A stretch of 64,000 nucleotides of DNA from NCBI RefSeq assembly GCF_005886145.1, contig NZ_CP040504.1, positions 1,736,001-1,800,000 of the forward strand, read 5' to 3'. The notes beneath the pieces were generated by a model. It was not told the DNA's origin. It did no database searches and worked only from the letters and a program-made list of their open reading frames with translations. Positions 30,459-38,837 of this stretch are shown here, piece after piece; position 1 is the first letter of the stretch, and each line of letters opens with the position of its first letter. Source of the stretch: Neisseria sp. oral taxon 014 str. F0314 (GTDB taxonomy: Bacteria > Pseudomonadota > Gammaproteobacteria > Burkholderiales > Neisseriaceae). The position numbers and the translations under genes are program-made.

Positions 30459-31271
30459 CTACCGGCTGTCTTGGCGGATTCTGACAAAGGTGGCAAACCG
30501 CGGCGTTCCTTTTTGAGTAAAGCCGCGGTAGCGGTAGGTGATGGTGCTGCCGACAGGAGGGGGATTATCGCGGTCTTGATCTTTGAAACCGCTGCCGATG
30601 CGAAATTCCCCATATTGGTTTTTACAGCCGACTGCGCCCAGTCTGCCCGCGTTCTTGCCTTTGCCTTCGTAGTGCTGCGTTACGGTACACTCGGCGTCGT
30701 GTCGGCTTTTAAGTTTCAAAAGCTGGCTGCTGCGGCCTGCGGCGTAGGGATGGTTCGGATTGCGCAACATGACGCCTTCCCCGCCTTGCGCTTCGATTTC
30801 TTTCAGGAAGGTTTGAGCGTGGGCGCGGTCGCGGGCGGGAATTTGGCGTATGACGGCGATGGGGGCTTCGGGGTGGGCTTCCAGCCAGCTTTGCAGTACG
30901 GCAAGGCGTTGGTAAAGGTTGCCTGCGGCTTTGGGCACGTCGAAAACATGGAGTTTGATACCGCGCCAGTCGCTTTTGTCCGAACGGACGGCGGCGGAAA
31001 TCTGCTCGAAACGGCCGCGCGAAGTGTAAAGTTCGCCGTCTATCGGATAGGGTGGGAAATTGCGAGTATAGTCTGCTGGCGGGGTAAACGGATGTCCTTG
31101 CCGGCTGATAAGCCGTTTGCCGTCCCAATAGGCGCGCACGCCGTCGAGTTTTTCGCTCATGGCCCAGCCGGCTATTTCTTGGTTTTTATATTCTTGGGCA
31201 AGCAGCAATCCTGATGCGGAAGCGGGAAGGGAGATGCACAATGCGGTACAAATGGGTATGATGATTTTCAT
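30459..31271 (-). CDS. ligE: Periplasmic ATP-dependent DNA ligase (LigE type)
   Basis: Seals nicks in double-stranded DNA using ATP. The 270-residue protein is a minimal two-domain ligase: signal peptide (residues 1-20, ending S-A-S-G), motif I SEKLDGVRAYWDG with nucleophile Lys41, motif III DGELYT, motif IV GGEGVMLR, motif V LLKLKSR, then an OB domain. The signal peptide puts it in the periplasm, which fits roles proposed for LigE in extracellular DNA, biofilm or uptake in naturally competent Neisseria and Haemophilus. Confidence 0.92.
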   Translation of the reverse strand: MKIIIPICTALCISLPASASGLLLAQEYKNQEIAGWAMSEKLDGVRAYWDGKRLISRQGHPFTPPADYTRNFPPYPIDGELYTSRGRFEQISAAVRSDKSDWRGIKLHVFDVPKAAGNLYQRLAVLQSWLEAHPEAPIAVIRQIPARDRAHAQTFLKEIEAQGGEGVMLRNPNHPYAAGRSSQLLKLKSRHDAECTVTQHYEGKGKNAGRLGAVGCKNQYGEFRIGSGFKDQDRDNPPPVGSTITYRYRGFTQKGTPRFATFVRIRQDSR

Positions 31272-31362
31272 TGATATTTTATATATATTACGGAATAGTT
31301 GTTAAAGTTATAAATATTAGCATAACAATATGCCGTCTGAAATTGAAATAAGGAACCGAACT

Positions 31363-31995
31363 ATGGCTTTACAATTTGAAATTCTGGCGGTAACGCCGTT
31401 TCGCCAGAACTGTACCCTGTTGTGGGATGACGAAACCCGCGAGGCAGTGTTGACCGATATGGGCGGCGATGTGCTGTTTGTTCTGAACGAAGTGGCCGCC
31501 CGCAGGCTGGATGTGAAGGAAATCTGGCTGACGCACGGCCATCTCGACCATGCGGGCGGAGTGGTGGAATTTTTGTCGCACAAAGATGTACCGGTTGTCG
31601 GGCCGCATCGGGATGACGAATTCCTGCTGGATTCGCTGCCGGACATTACCGCGCAATACGGTTTCCCCGTATCGCCTCCGTTTAAACCGACCCGCTGGCT
31701 GGAAGAAGGCGATGTATTGAATGTGGGCCGGTACCGGTTCGACGTGTTGCATATTCCCGGCCATACGCCCGGGCAGGTGGTGTTTTACTGTGCGCAGGCA
31801 GGACTGCTGGTGGCGGGAGACGTGCTGTTTTACGAAAGCATAGGCCGCACCGATTTCCCGCGCGGCAATCATGCCGATTTGATTGACAATATCCGCCGCA
31901 AACTGCTGGTGTTGCCGGATGACACCCAGGTCATCGCGGGACACGGCAGGATGACGACCATCGGTCATGAAAAACGGCACAATCCGTTTCTGTAA
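31363..31995 (+). CDS. MBL-fold hydrolase (glyoxalase II-like)
   Basis: A 210-residue metallo-beta-lactamase-fold enzyme with the metal site THGHLDHAGG, then HIPGHTPGQ, GDVLF and AGHGRMTT. It resembles the YcbL/glyoxalase II group, which hydrolyses thioesters; the substrate is not certain. The start ATG 31363 has AAGGAA; an ATG at 31330 belongs to an AT-type DUS and is not favoured. Diverges from ligE. Confidence 0.85.
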   Translation: MALQFEILAVTPFRQNCTLLWDDETREAVLTDMGGDVLFVLNEVAARRLDVKEIWLTHGHLDHAGGVVEFLSHKDVPVVGPHRDDEFLLDSLPDITAQYGFPVSPPFKPTRWLEEGDVLNVGRYRFDVLHIPGHTPGQVVFYCAQAGLLVAGDVLFYESIGRTDFPRGNHADLIDNIRRKLLVLPDDTQVIAGHGRMTTIGHEKRHNPFL

Positions 31996-32180
31996 GCCTT
32001 TCAGACGGCCTGCCGTTGTTGTTTTCCGCCATAAATGCCGTTTGGTACGGCTGCGTAAAAAAGGATAAAGCCAATAGATTTACGTTCGACCATAGGAACT
32101 ATCTATTAACTTATCCATACTAATCCGCAGGTAAGGTATTTTTACTATTTATTTTTAACAATCATGAAGGAATAACAACA

Positions 32181-33419
32181 ATGGCTTTTGATTTAGGCAA
32201 TTTGCTGCAAAGTCAGCTTGGTGATGTATTGGGCGGTTTTCTTGCTTCTTCGGGCGAACCCGCTGAAAGCAGTACGAAAGCCGCCGGACTGGCACTGCCT
32301 GCCGTAGTGGCGGGTTTGTTGAAACACATCGGCGCCAATCCGTCCAATGCGTCGGGCGTACTGGATTTGTTGACCGGTACGTCAGGCAGCATATTGGACG
32401 GCGCGGTGGCGAAGGCTTCTTCGGCAGAAGGTGTCGGCGGACTGCTGGAAACGGGCAAGAAACTGCTGCCCGAACTGTTGGGCGGCAATGCGGCAAATGT
32501 TGCCGACCGGATTTCGCAGGAAAGCGGCGTATCCAAAGCAGCGTCCGGTTCGCTGCTGGCGTTGTCGCTGCCGTTGGTGTTGTCGGTATTGCGCGGCAAA
32601 GCGAAGGATAACAACTTGCAGGGCAGCCAGATTTTGGGATTGCTGGGCCAACAGCAAGGCTGGCTGTCGCAGGCGCTGAGCAGCGACATGCTTTCCGCAT
32701 TGGGTATCGGCAGCCTGAGCGGGCTATTCGGCAGTTTGTCCGGACTGGCCGGCAACTTCGGTTCCGCCACGGCGGCAGGAACCGCTGCCGTAGCAGGTGC
32801 GACGGCAGCAGCCAAGAAGGGCGGTTTCGGCAAATGGATTATTCTGGGTATTGCCGCACTGGCCGCCCTGTTTGCGTTCAAGAGCTGCAACACCGGCGGC
32901 GGACATGCTCCGACCGAAACGGCCGCATCGGCGGCAGAGGCTTCCGAGCCGGAAGACGGCGCCGTGTCGGCGGTCGAAACATCGGCTCCCGTGATGCCGA
33001 CTTCCGCCGTTTTGGACGAACACGAAAACGAGCCTGTCGCCGCATCCGAGGCGATCGCCTCTCCGGTTTCCGCGCCCGCAGCCGACACGTCGCAGGTCGT
33101 GATGGACGGCGGCGTGGCCAAATTCTTCTTCGCCACCGGTAAGAACGATGTGGCCGAAGGTGCGGAACAGGTCGTGGCCGATTTGATTGAAGCCGGTAAG
33201 GAAGGCAAGAAACTGGTCATCAGCGGTTTTGCCGACAGTACCGGCAATGCGGCCTCCAATCAGGAATTGTCGAAAAAACGCGCCCAGGCGGTGCAGGCGT
33301 TTTTTGAAGCGCACGGCGTGAAAGCCGGAAACATTGAGCTGCGCAAACCGAAAAGCACCACCGGCGCGGAGGGCAATGATGCCGAAGGCCGCCGCGTAGA
33401 GGTGAAAGTCGAAGGTTGA
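32181..33419 (+). CDS. DUF937/OmpA-domain membrane protein
   Basis: A 412-residue protein in three parts: residues 1-200 resemble DUF937 (LGNLLQSQLGDVLGGFL, Gly/Ala/Leu-rich), one transmembrane helix at 219-235 (WIILGIAALAALFAF), an acidic Ala-rich linker, and a C-terminal OmpA-like peptidoglycan-binding domain (VISGFADSTGNAASNQELSKKRAQAVQ). The combination puts the OmpA domain in the periplasm, tethering inner membrane to peptidoglycan. Function of the DUF937 part is unknown. Next are an SmpA/OmlA-type lipoprotein and an L,D-transpeptidase, so an envelope role is likely. Confidence 0.85.
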   Translation: MAFDLGNLLQSQLGDVLGGFLASSGEPAESSTKAAGLALPAVVAGLLKHIGANPSNASGVLDLLTGTSGSILDGAVAKASSAEGVGGLLETGKKLLPELLGGNAANVADRISQESGVSKAASGSLLALSLPLVLSVLRGKAKDNNLQGSQILGLLGQQQGWLSQALSSDMLSALGIGSLSGLFGSLSGLAGNFGSATAAGTAAVAGATAAAKKGGFGKWIILGIAALAALFAFKSCNTGGGHAPTETAASAAEASEPEDGAVSAVETSAPVMPTSAVLDEHENEPVAASEAIASPVSAPAADTSQVVMDGGVAKFFFATGKNDVAEGAEQVVADLIEAGKEGKKLVISGFADSTGNAASNQELSKKRAQAVQAFFEAHGVKAGNIELRKPKSTTGAEGNDAEGRRVEVKVEG

Positions 33420-33835
33420 AAGGCTGCCTAGGGCGAAGCGGCAAAAACCGCCTTGGCCCGTAAGTCGGCTTGCCCTCAGGCCCGCCGACTCGAAAAAACC
33501 GGAAAGGCCGTCTGAAAACGCCGTGCGGGCATGTTTTCAGACGGCCTTTGACGAAACAGACCGCAACACAATACGTTTTCTTCCTTTTTGAAAATGGCAT
33601 AAAAATTGCATGTAATACAGCAGCTAAAGCTGCCAATCCGCAAACATGCCGCCGGAAATCCCTGCCGAAACAAGCGGTAAGGACGGTTGCCGGATATTTT
33701 TCCGATACGGATAATCACGGTCAATACATTGAAACAGGCGATTGGTGTTGGATTAAATTGTTACAAAGTGCCGATAAATGTCAGTCCGACAGGCCGTCTG
33801 AAAGCACGGTCGGGAGCCAGAAAGGAATCAAAAAC
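33420..33835. other. Intergenic region with several hairpins
   Basis: About 415 bases without a gene I can support. It holds a small GCGG/CCGC hairpin near 33437, an AGTCGGC/GCCGACT hairpin at about 33463-33490, a DUS terminator (33503-33549) and a DUS at 33792 shortly before the next gene. A frame from 33470 runs into the next gene but is not coding upstream of 33836. Confidence 0.6.
33503..33549 (+). terminator. DUS inverted-repeat terminator
   Basis: A 17-bp stem (33503-33519 with 33533-33549) and 13-base loop, following the OmpA-domain gene. Confidence 0.8.
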
Positions 33836-34348
33836 ATGAAGTTGAAACAAATCGTCAAAACCGGATTGCCCCTGCTTGCAGCCTGCCTGCTGGCCGCGTG
33901 TGCCACCAAAAGCAAAATTACAGCCGACGGCACGACCGACTCGCCGGTATTTCCCAAACCGTATTCGCTGACGTTCGACAAAGACCGCGGCACGTTTCCG
34001 ACTTACGACGAGCTGGAACAGATGCGCCCGGGCCTGACCAAAGACGATATTTATAAAATCCTGGGCCGTCCGCATTACGACGAAGGTATGTTCGGCGTGC
34101 GCGAATGGGATTACCTGTTCCACTTCCATACGCCCGGAGTGGAAGCCGACCCGGCCAACAAATCCGGAGTTGACGGTATTACCACCTGTCAGTATAAAGT
34201 GGTATTCGATAAACACAAATTCGCCCGCAGCTTCTATTGGAATCCCGTGTTTCCCGAAGATGCGGCCTGCCCGCCCCCCGCTCCGAAGGCCGAGCCTCAA
34301 GTCATCATCCGCGAGGTGGAGCCGACGCGCAGCAAGATACGACAGTAA
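33836..34348 (+). CDS. SmpA/OmlA (BamE-like) domain lipoprotein
   Basis: A 170-residue lipoprotein: lipobox L-L-A-A-C at about residue 21, then a BamE-like fold region, MRPGLTKDDIYKILGRPHYDEGMFGVREWDYLFHF, and a Pro-rich tail ending IREVEPTRSKIRQ. It is paralogous to the lipoprotein at 47960 (shared GTTD-PV, GxRPH, GVREWDYLF, TCQYK and the R-I/S-R-Q end). SmpA/OmlA domains act in outer-membrane assembly, but BamE itself is shorter. It starts with AAAGG six to ten bases upstream and the L,D-transpeptidase follows by 6 bases. Confidence 0.85.
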   Translation: MKLKQIVKTGLPLLAACLLAACATKSKITADGTTDSPVFPKPYSLTFDKDRGTFPTYDELEQMRPGLTKDDIYKILGRPHYDEGMFGVREWDYLFHFHTPGVEADPANKSGVDGITTCQYKVVFDKHKFARSFYWNPVFPEDAACPPPAPKAEPQVIIREVEPTRSKIRQ

Positions 34349-34354
34349 TTGAGA

Positions 34355-34789
34355 ATGTTGAGAAAAGCAGTTTTGTGCGCCCTGATGCTGGCCGGTATGA
34401 ACGCTTTTGCCGTGTCCGGCGAAAACATCAAAGACTACATGAGCAAGCGCAAAGTCATCGTAAACACCTCGAAAGCCGAACTCTGCTTTGCCGACGAGAA
34501 AAAATGCCATCCCGTATTAATCGGCAAGACCACGCCGAAGGGTACGTTCAGCATGAATATCTACAAAACCGACAAAGCAGGTTACGGCGGCGACGTTATC
34601 GGGTTCAAACAGGAAAAAGACTTCCTGTTTGCCCTGCACCGCGTTTGGACGCTCAAACCTTCCGAGCGGCGTATGGAACGCATCGCCTCTCCGGTGGTGT
34701 CCGACCGCATCATCACCAACGGCTGCATCAACGTAACCAACGATGTGTACAACAAACTGAAAACGTATTTTGTTTTGGAAGTGATTTGA
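34355..34789 (+). CDS. L,D-transpeptidase family protein
   Basis: A 144-residue secreted protein: signal peptide residues 1-19 (ending A-F-A), then a YkuD-like domain with PKGTFSMNIY, LHRVW and the catalytic motif ITNGCINV (Cys at about 126), which corresponds to the S/T-x-G-C-h-N/R signature with Asn in place of the usual His. Such enzymes make 3-3 cross-links in peptidoglycan or attach lipoproteins to it. It is short for the family and starts 6 bases after the lipoprotein, so the two are cotranscribed. Confidence 0.82.
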   Translation: MLRKAVLCALMLAGMNAFAVSGENIKDYMSKRKVIVNTSKAELCFADEKKCHPVLIGKTTPKGTFSMNIYKTDKAGYGGDVIGFKQEKDFLFALHRVWTLKPSERRMERIASPVVSDRIITNGCINVTNDVYNKLKTYFVLEVI

Positions 34790-34806
34790 GGCCGTCTGAA
34801 AGGCGG

Positions 34807-34840
34807 AAAACGGATTGCGGTGGCAGTCCGTTTTTTTATT
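34807..34840 (+). terminator. Intrinsic terminator after the L,D-transpeptidase
   Basis: A 9-bp stem (34810-34818 with 34823-34831, one G-U), loop GGTG, then seven Ts. A single DUS at 34789-34800 precedes it. Confidence 0.85.
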
Positions 34841-34925
34841 TGCCTTTTCGGGGCGGGCGCATCTAAACTGTCGTTTCGGGCCGGTTTGCCGGCGCTCGAT
34901 ACTGTTTGAACGGAAAGGAAAAAAC

Positions 34926-35450
34926 ATGGCCACGCCGATTGCAGCATTAATCTACCGCGGGGAAGGCGACGACGAACTGCGCACGTTGTGGCAGGCCGTC
35001 GGGCAGTTGCGCGACCGGGGGTTCAGCATCAAGGGCTTGCTGAATAAAACCGACGCGCAGGGCGGCAAAATGCGCGACCGCGTCTGCTCACTGACCGACA
35101 GCCGCGAATACGCGATTATGTACGACGGCGGCTGCACCGAAGATACCTGCAAACTCGACCCGCGCGGGCTGGCGGCTTCTTCCGAAGTCATCCGCGAAGC
35201 GCTGCAAAGCCCGCCCGATATTTTGGTATTCAACAAATTCGGCCATGCCGAGAGCGAAGGCAGCGGGCTGATTGACGAATACGCGCAGGCGGTGGCAGCG
35301 GGGATTCCGGTTATTTCGCTGTTGCAGGACAAATACCTGCCGCAATGGCGCGAATTTACCGACGGTATGGGAACGGAGTTGGAAAACGGCCTGCAAGGCG
35401 TGCTGGATTGGGCGCAGGCCCAGAAAGGGCGGCAGGATGCCGCAGAGTAA
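34926..35450 (+). CDS. DUF2478-family protein
   Basis: A 174-residue cytoplasmic protein of the DUF2478 type: IAALIYRGEGDDELRTLW near the start, VCSLTDSREYAIMYDGG, LDPRGLAASSEVIREAL and DILVFNKFGHAESEGSGL. In other bacteria this family lies near molybdenum uptake or cofactor genes and is NTPase-like; the GEGDD segment stands where a P-loop would be. No molybdenum gene is adjacent here (moaA is 8 kb away), so the function is open. Confidence 0.75.
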   Translation: MATPIAALIYRGEGDDELRTLWQAVGQLRDRGFSIKGLLNKTDAQGGKMRDRVCSLTDSREYAIMYDGGCTEDTCKLDPRGLAASSEVIREALQSPPDILVFNKFGHAESEGSGLIDEYAQAVAAGIPVISLLQDKYLPQWREFTDGMGTELENGLQGVLDWAQAQKGRQDAAE

Positions 35451-35461
35451 AGACGAAGCGT

Positions 35462-35505
35462 AACGACAGGCCGTCTGAAAATGGTTTTTCAGACGGCCTG
35501 TCGTT
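35462..35505 (+). terminator. DUS inverted-repeat terminator (bidirectional)
   Basis: A 20-bp stem (35462-35481 with 35486-35505) and 4-base loop between the convergent DUF2478 and ptsI genes. Confidence 0.88.
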
Positions 35506-35516
35506 TGGGAAACGGC

Positions 35517-37280
35517 TTACTGCGCGGTTTCTACGGCCACCGAGATGCTGTTTAGGGCTTTGAGCAGTTTTTCCGATTTTTCGGGGTCGTCGTTGCGCAG
35601 CAGTTTGGCGGTTTCGTGTCTGAGCCGTTCCGTATCGCTGTGCAGCACGATGTTTTTCACCGCCAGCAGGTTGTTGGGGTTCATGGAGAAGCGGCGCAGC
35701 CCCATGCCGAGCAGGATGCGGGTGAACGCGGTATCGCCGGCCATTTCGCCGCAGATGGACACGCTTTTCTTCACGCGGTTGGCGGTGCGGATGATGTGCT
35801 GGATGGTTTTCAACACGGCGGGATGGTCGGGCTGGTAGAGGTGGCTGACGCTGTCGTCGCCGCGGTCGACCGACAGAACGTATTGGATCAGGTCGTTGGT
35901 GCCGATGGAAATAAAGTCTATCAGTTTCAGGATGCTGCCGACGGTCATGGCGGCGGACGGGATTTCTATCATGCAGCCGACGTTGACCGTGCCGAAGGTT
36001 TCGCCGCGTTCGGCAAGCTGGCGTTGGGCGGTGTCGAGGTGGATGAGGCACTGGCGCACTTCGGACACGGAGGTAATCATCGGCCACATCATGCGGACGG
36101 TGCCGTGAACGGCGGCGCGGAGGATGGCGCGCATTTGGGTGCGGAACATGACCGGTTCGGCGAGGCACAGGCGGATGCCGGTGAGTCCGAGGGCAGGGTT
36201 GAGGCTGCCGTTGGGCGTGGTGTTCTGACCGAACCAGCGGGGGTTTTTGTCAACGCCCAAGTCGACGGTGCGGAAGGTAACGCTTTTGCCTTTCATTTTT
36301 TTCACAATCGCGCTGTACACTTCGTACTGCTCGTCTTCAGACGGCATGGTGTCGCGGTTGAGATAGAGAAATTCGCTGCGGAAGAGGCCTACGCCGTCTG
36401 CGCCAAAGTTGTGCAGGGCTTTGATGTCTTCGGCGGATTCGATGTTGGCCAGAAGTTCGATGCTGACGCCGTCGGCGGTGGTGGCGGCGGTTTTTTTGAG
36501 TTTGTTGAGTTCGCGCTTGTGGTTGCGGTATTCGCGGGCGAGGCGGCGGTATTCGTTGAGGACGACTTCGTCCGGCTCGATGATGAGGACGCCGTTGATG
36601 CCGTCGACGATGACGGTTTCGTTTTCGGTGATGAGCTTGCGGGCGTTGTGCAGGCCGATGACGGAAGGGATGTCGAGGCTGCGGCCTAAGATGGCGGTGT
36701 GGCTGGTGGGGCCGCCGGCGTCGGTAACGAATGCGGTGATTTTTTGTTCTTTGAATAACACCGTGTCGGCGGGCGAGAGGTCGTGGGCAATCAGGATGGT
36801 GTCTTCGAACAGGCCGTCGTTCAGGTTTAAGTCGTTACTTTGGCCGACGAGGTTGTTGTGGATGCGGCGGACGACTTGCAGCATGTCTTGTTTACGCTCG
36901 CGCAGGTAGTCGTCTTCGATGTTGTCGAACTGGGCGGCGAGTTTGTCGCTTTGCTGTTTCAACGCCCATTCGGCGTTGATTTTTTGTTCTTTCAATATGT
37001 CGACGGGTTCGCGCGAGAGGGTCACGTCAGTCAGCAGCATGAGGTGCAGCGAGATGAATGCACCCAATTCGGTCGGGGCGTTTTCGGGAATCGCGCTGCG
37101 CAGCTGCTCCAATTCTTTGCGCGTGGCTTTGATGGCGGCGTCGAAACGGGCGGCTTCGGCGTCGATGAGGTCGTCTGAAACGTCGTATTGCGGCACTTCC
37201 GCCGTGCCGCGCGTAATCAGGTGGGCGTGTCCGACGGCGATGCCTTTGCCCGCCGCGACACCGTGCAGCACGATGCTCAT
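35517..37280 (-). CDS. ptsI: PTS enzyme I
   Basis: Transfers phosphate from phosphoenolpyruvate to HPr. The 587-residue protein has the phosphorylated His194 in GGPTSHTAILGRS, the PEP-binding GVGLFRSEFLYL and the C-terminal ICGEMAGD with its catalytic Cys. The start overlaps the ptsH stop by one base, so the two are translationally coupled. Neisseria uses an incomplete PTS; no sugar permease (EIIB/C) is in this window, so a regulatory role is likely. Confidence 0.97.
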   Translation of the reverse strand: MSIVLHGVAAGKGIAVGHAHLITRGTAEVPQYDVSDDLIDAEAARFDAAIKATRKELEQLRSAIPENAPTELGAFISLHLMLLTDVTLSREPVDILKEQKINAEWALKQQSDKLAAQFDNIEDDYLRERKQDMLQVVRRIHNNLVGQSNDLNLNDGLFEDTILIAHDLSPADTVLFKEQKITAFVTDAGGPTSHTAILGRSLDIPSVIGLHNARKLITENETVIVDGINGVLIIEPDEVVLNEYRRLAREYRNHKRELNKLKKTAATTADGVSIELLANIESAEDIKALHNFGADGVGLFRSEFLYLNRDTMPSEDEQYEVYSAIVKKMKGKSVTFRTVDLGVDKNPRWFGQNTTPNGSLNPALGLTGIRLCLAEPVMFRTQMRAILRAAVHGTVRMMWPMITSVSEVRQCLIHLDTAQRQLAERGETFGTVNVGCMIEIPSAAMTVGSILKLIDFISIGTNDLIQYVLSVDRGDDSVSHLYQPDHPAVLKTIQHIIRTANRVKKSVSICGEMAGDTAFTRILLGMGLRRFSMNPNNLLAVKNIVLHSDTERLRHETAKLLRNDDPEKSEKLLKALNSISVAVETAQ

Positions 37281-37549
37281 TATTCGCCCTCGCCGAAGTA
37301 GTCGTTGATTAAATCAGTCAATGCCTGCATGGCCGCCGCTTCGTCGGCGCCGTCGGTTTCCAGCTCGATGACCGTGCCTTTTGCCGCCGCAAGCATCATT
37401 AGGCCCATGATGCTTTTGCCGTTGACGCGGCTGCCGTCTTTAATAACCCAGACTTCGCATTTGAACTGAGACGCGGTTTGGGTGAATTTGCTGGAAGCGC
37501 GGGCGTGCAGTCCGAGTTTGTTGATGATTTCGACGGATTGTTTCAGCAT
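37280..37549 (-). CDS. ptsH: PTS phosphocarrier protein HPr
   Basis: An 89-residue HPr with His15 (NKLGLHARASS) and Ser46 (NGKSIMGLMML). Ser46 with its flanks matches sites phosphorylated by HPr kinase, which is present in Neisseria. It sits between the EIIA-like gene and ptsI in one operon. Confidence 0.97.
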   Translation of the reverse strand: MLKQSVEIINKLGLHARASSKFTQTASQFKCEVWVIKDGSRVNGKSIMGLMMLAAAKGTVIELETDGADEAAAMQALTDLINDYFGEGE

Positions 37550-37603
37550 TCTGTTCCTTTCAGACGGCCTGATGTGTGTGTGTTCGGGTGGTGTGGGCGG
37601 AAG

Positions 37604-38062
37604 TTACGACGATTTGGAAACGTCTTCGATGCGTTCGGACGATTTTTTGCAAACCAAGCCTTCCGGTTCGGCGGTAATGGCGAAAATCCCCCTCACGGCG
37701 GCTTCTTTCACCATGTCGGTAAAGGCATTCAGGTGTTCGGCGGCGGGGGAGTGCTGGATGGCTTTAATCAGCATCGGCGCGTTCAGGCCGGTCAGGATGG
37801 CGGATTTGTCCGCCCGCACCATCCTGCGCGCGGCGTTGCACGGCGTTGCGCCGAAGATGTCGGTCATGATCAGCACGCCGTGGTTTTCGGGAAATTCCTG
37901 AAGTTTCGCAATCGCGTTGTTGATAATGTCGTCTTGGTCTTCGTCGGGCTGTACGCCGAGGATGTGGATGTTTTCCGGCGTGCCGTGCGGGAAGAAATGC
38001 TGCGCCAGGCTGCGGTAGGCTTCGCCTATGGATTCGTGGGTAATGATGAGTAAACCTATCAT
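37604..38062 (-). CDS. PTS EIIA component, mannose family
   Basis: A 152-residue protein starting MIGLLIITHESIGE, with His9 as the likely phosphorylation site, and TDIFGATPCNAA as the second family motif. It is the lone EIIA of the mannose class, read before ptsH with a DUS in the 54-base gap. In Neisseria this EIIA-HPr-EI set is thought to regulate rather than transport. The C-terminal tail after residue 125 is longer than usual. Confidence 0.9.
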   Translation of the reverse strand: MIGLLIITHESIGEAYRSLAQHFFPHGTPENIHILGVQPDEDQDDIINNAIAKLQEFPENHGVLIMTDIFGATPCNAARRMVRADKSAILTGLNAPMLIKAIQHSPAAEHLNAFTDMVKEAAVRGIFAITAEPEGLVCKKSSERIEDVSKSS

Positions 38063-38125
38063 GGCCGTTCCTAAGGTATTTGTTACTTTATATAAAGGGA
38101 TATGGTTGCGGTTTGCAGGGAAACA

Positions 38126-38157
38126 AGGCCGTCTGAAAAGACTTTGGGACGGCCTGC
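38126..38157 (-). terminator. Imperfect DUS hairpin after hpt
   Basis: AGGCCGTC pairs with GACGGCCT around an unpaired centre. Only the left arm is a full DUS; the right arm has diverged. Confidence 0.5.
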
Positions 38158-38173
38158 GTCATGATGGTTCGGT

Positions 38174-38737
38174 TCAGTCCTGATTCAGCGCGTAAATCTC
38201 GCCCAGATTGCGCCAGCAGCCCGCCGCGTCCATGCCGTAGCCGAAGACGTAGCGGTTGGGCACGTCCAGCCCGACATAATCGGCTTTGGTCGGTTTCTCT
38301 TTGCCAATCAGTTTGTTGGCGAACACGGCCGCGCGACAGCTTGCCGCCCCCATTTCGCGCAGCTTTTCCTGAATCGCCGCCATCGTGTGGCCTTCGTCCA
38401 AAATGTCGTCCAACACGACCACATGGCGGTTTTTGATTTGTTCGGGGTCGGGCATACGCTTCCAGTTGAACGCGCCGCCCGCCAGTTTGTCGCCGTAACG
38501 CGAAACATGAATGTAATCGAAGTCCAGCGGGAAGCGCAGCAGCGGCAGCAGTTGGCCGGTGAATACGACCGCCCCGCCCATCACCGGCAGCAGCAGCGGA
38601 TATTCGCCGCTCAAATCGCGCGTGATTTCGTCGGCTATCCGTTGCAGTGCGGCGCGGCATTGGTCTTGGTCGAACAGCAGTTCGGCGCGGTCGAGCATGG
38701 TTTGGGTGTGTCGGCGTTTGGTTGCTAAGTCGGTCAT
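38174..38737 (-). CDS. hpt: Hypoxanthine (guanine) phosphoribosyltransferase
   Basis: Salvages purine bases using PRPP. The 187-residue protein has the PRPP loop VVVLDDILDEGHTMA and, near residues 52-60, MGGAVVFTGQL, typical of type I phosphoribosyltransferases. A frame extends upstream to 39334, but that is a shadow of rmuC; the start is ATG 38737. Base specificity between hypoxanthine, guanine and xanthine is not readable. Confidence 0.9.
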   Translation of the reverse strand: MTDLATKRRHTQTMLDRAELLFDQDQCRAALQRIADEITRDLSGEYPLLLPVMGGAVVFTGQLLPLLRFPLDFDYIHVSRYGDKLAGGAFNWKRMPDPEQIKNRHVVVLDDILDEGHTMAAIQEKLREMGAASCRAAVFANKLIGKEKPTKADYVGLDVPNRYVFGYGMDAAGCWRNLGEIYALNQD

Positions 38738-38790
38738 AGTGTGTGCGCAGTGTGTGAGGTTGTAAGGAAAAGTAATTATAAACCAATCGT

Positions 38791-38834
38791 AAGAGGCCGT
38801 CTGAAAACCTTGTCCGGTTTTCAGACGGCCTCTT
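38791..38834 (-). terminator. DUS inverted-repeat terminator after rmuC
   Basis: A 19-bp stem (38791-38809 with 38816-38834) between rmuC and hpt on the minus strand. Confidence 0.85.
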
Positions 38835-38837
38835 CTT

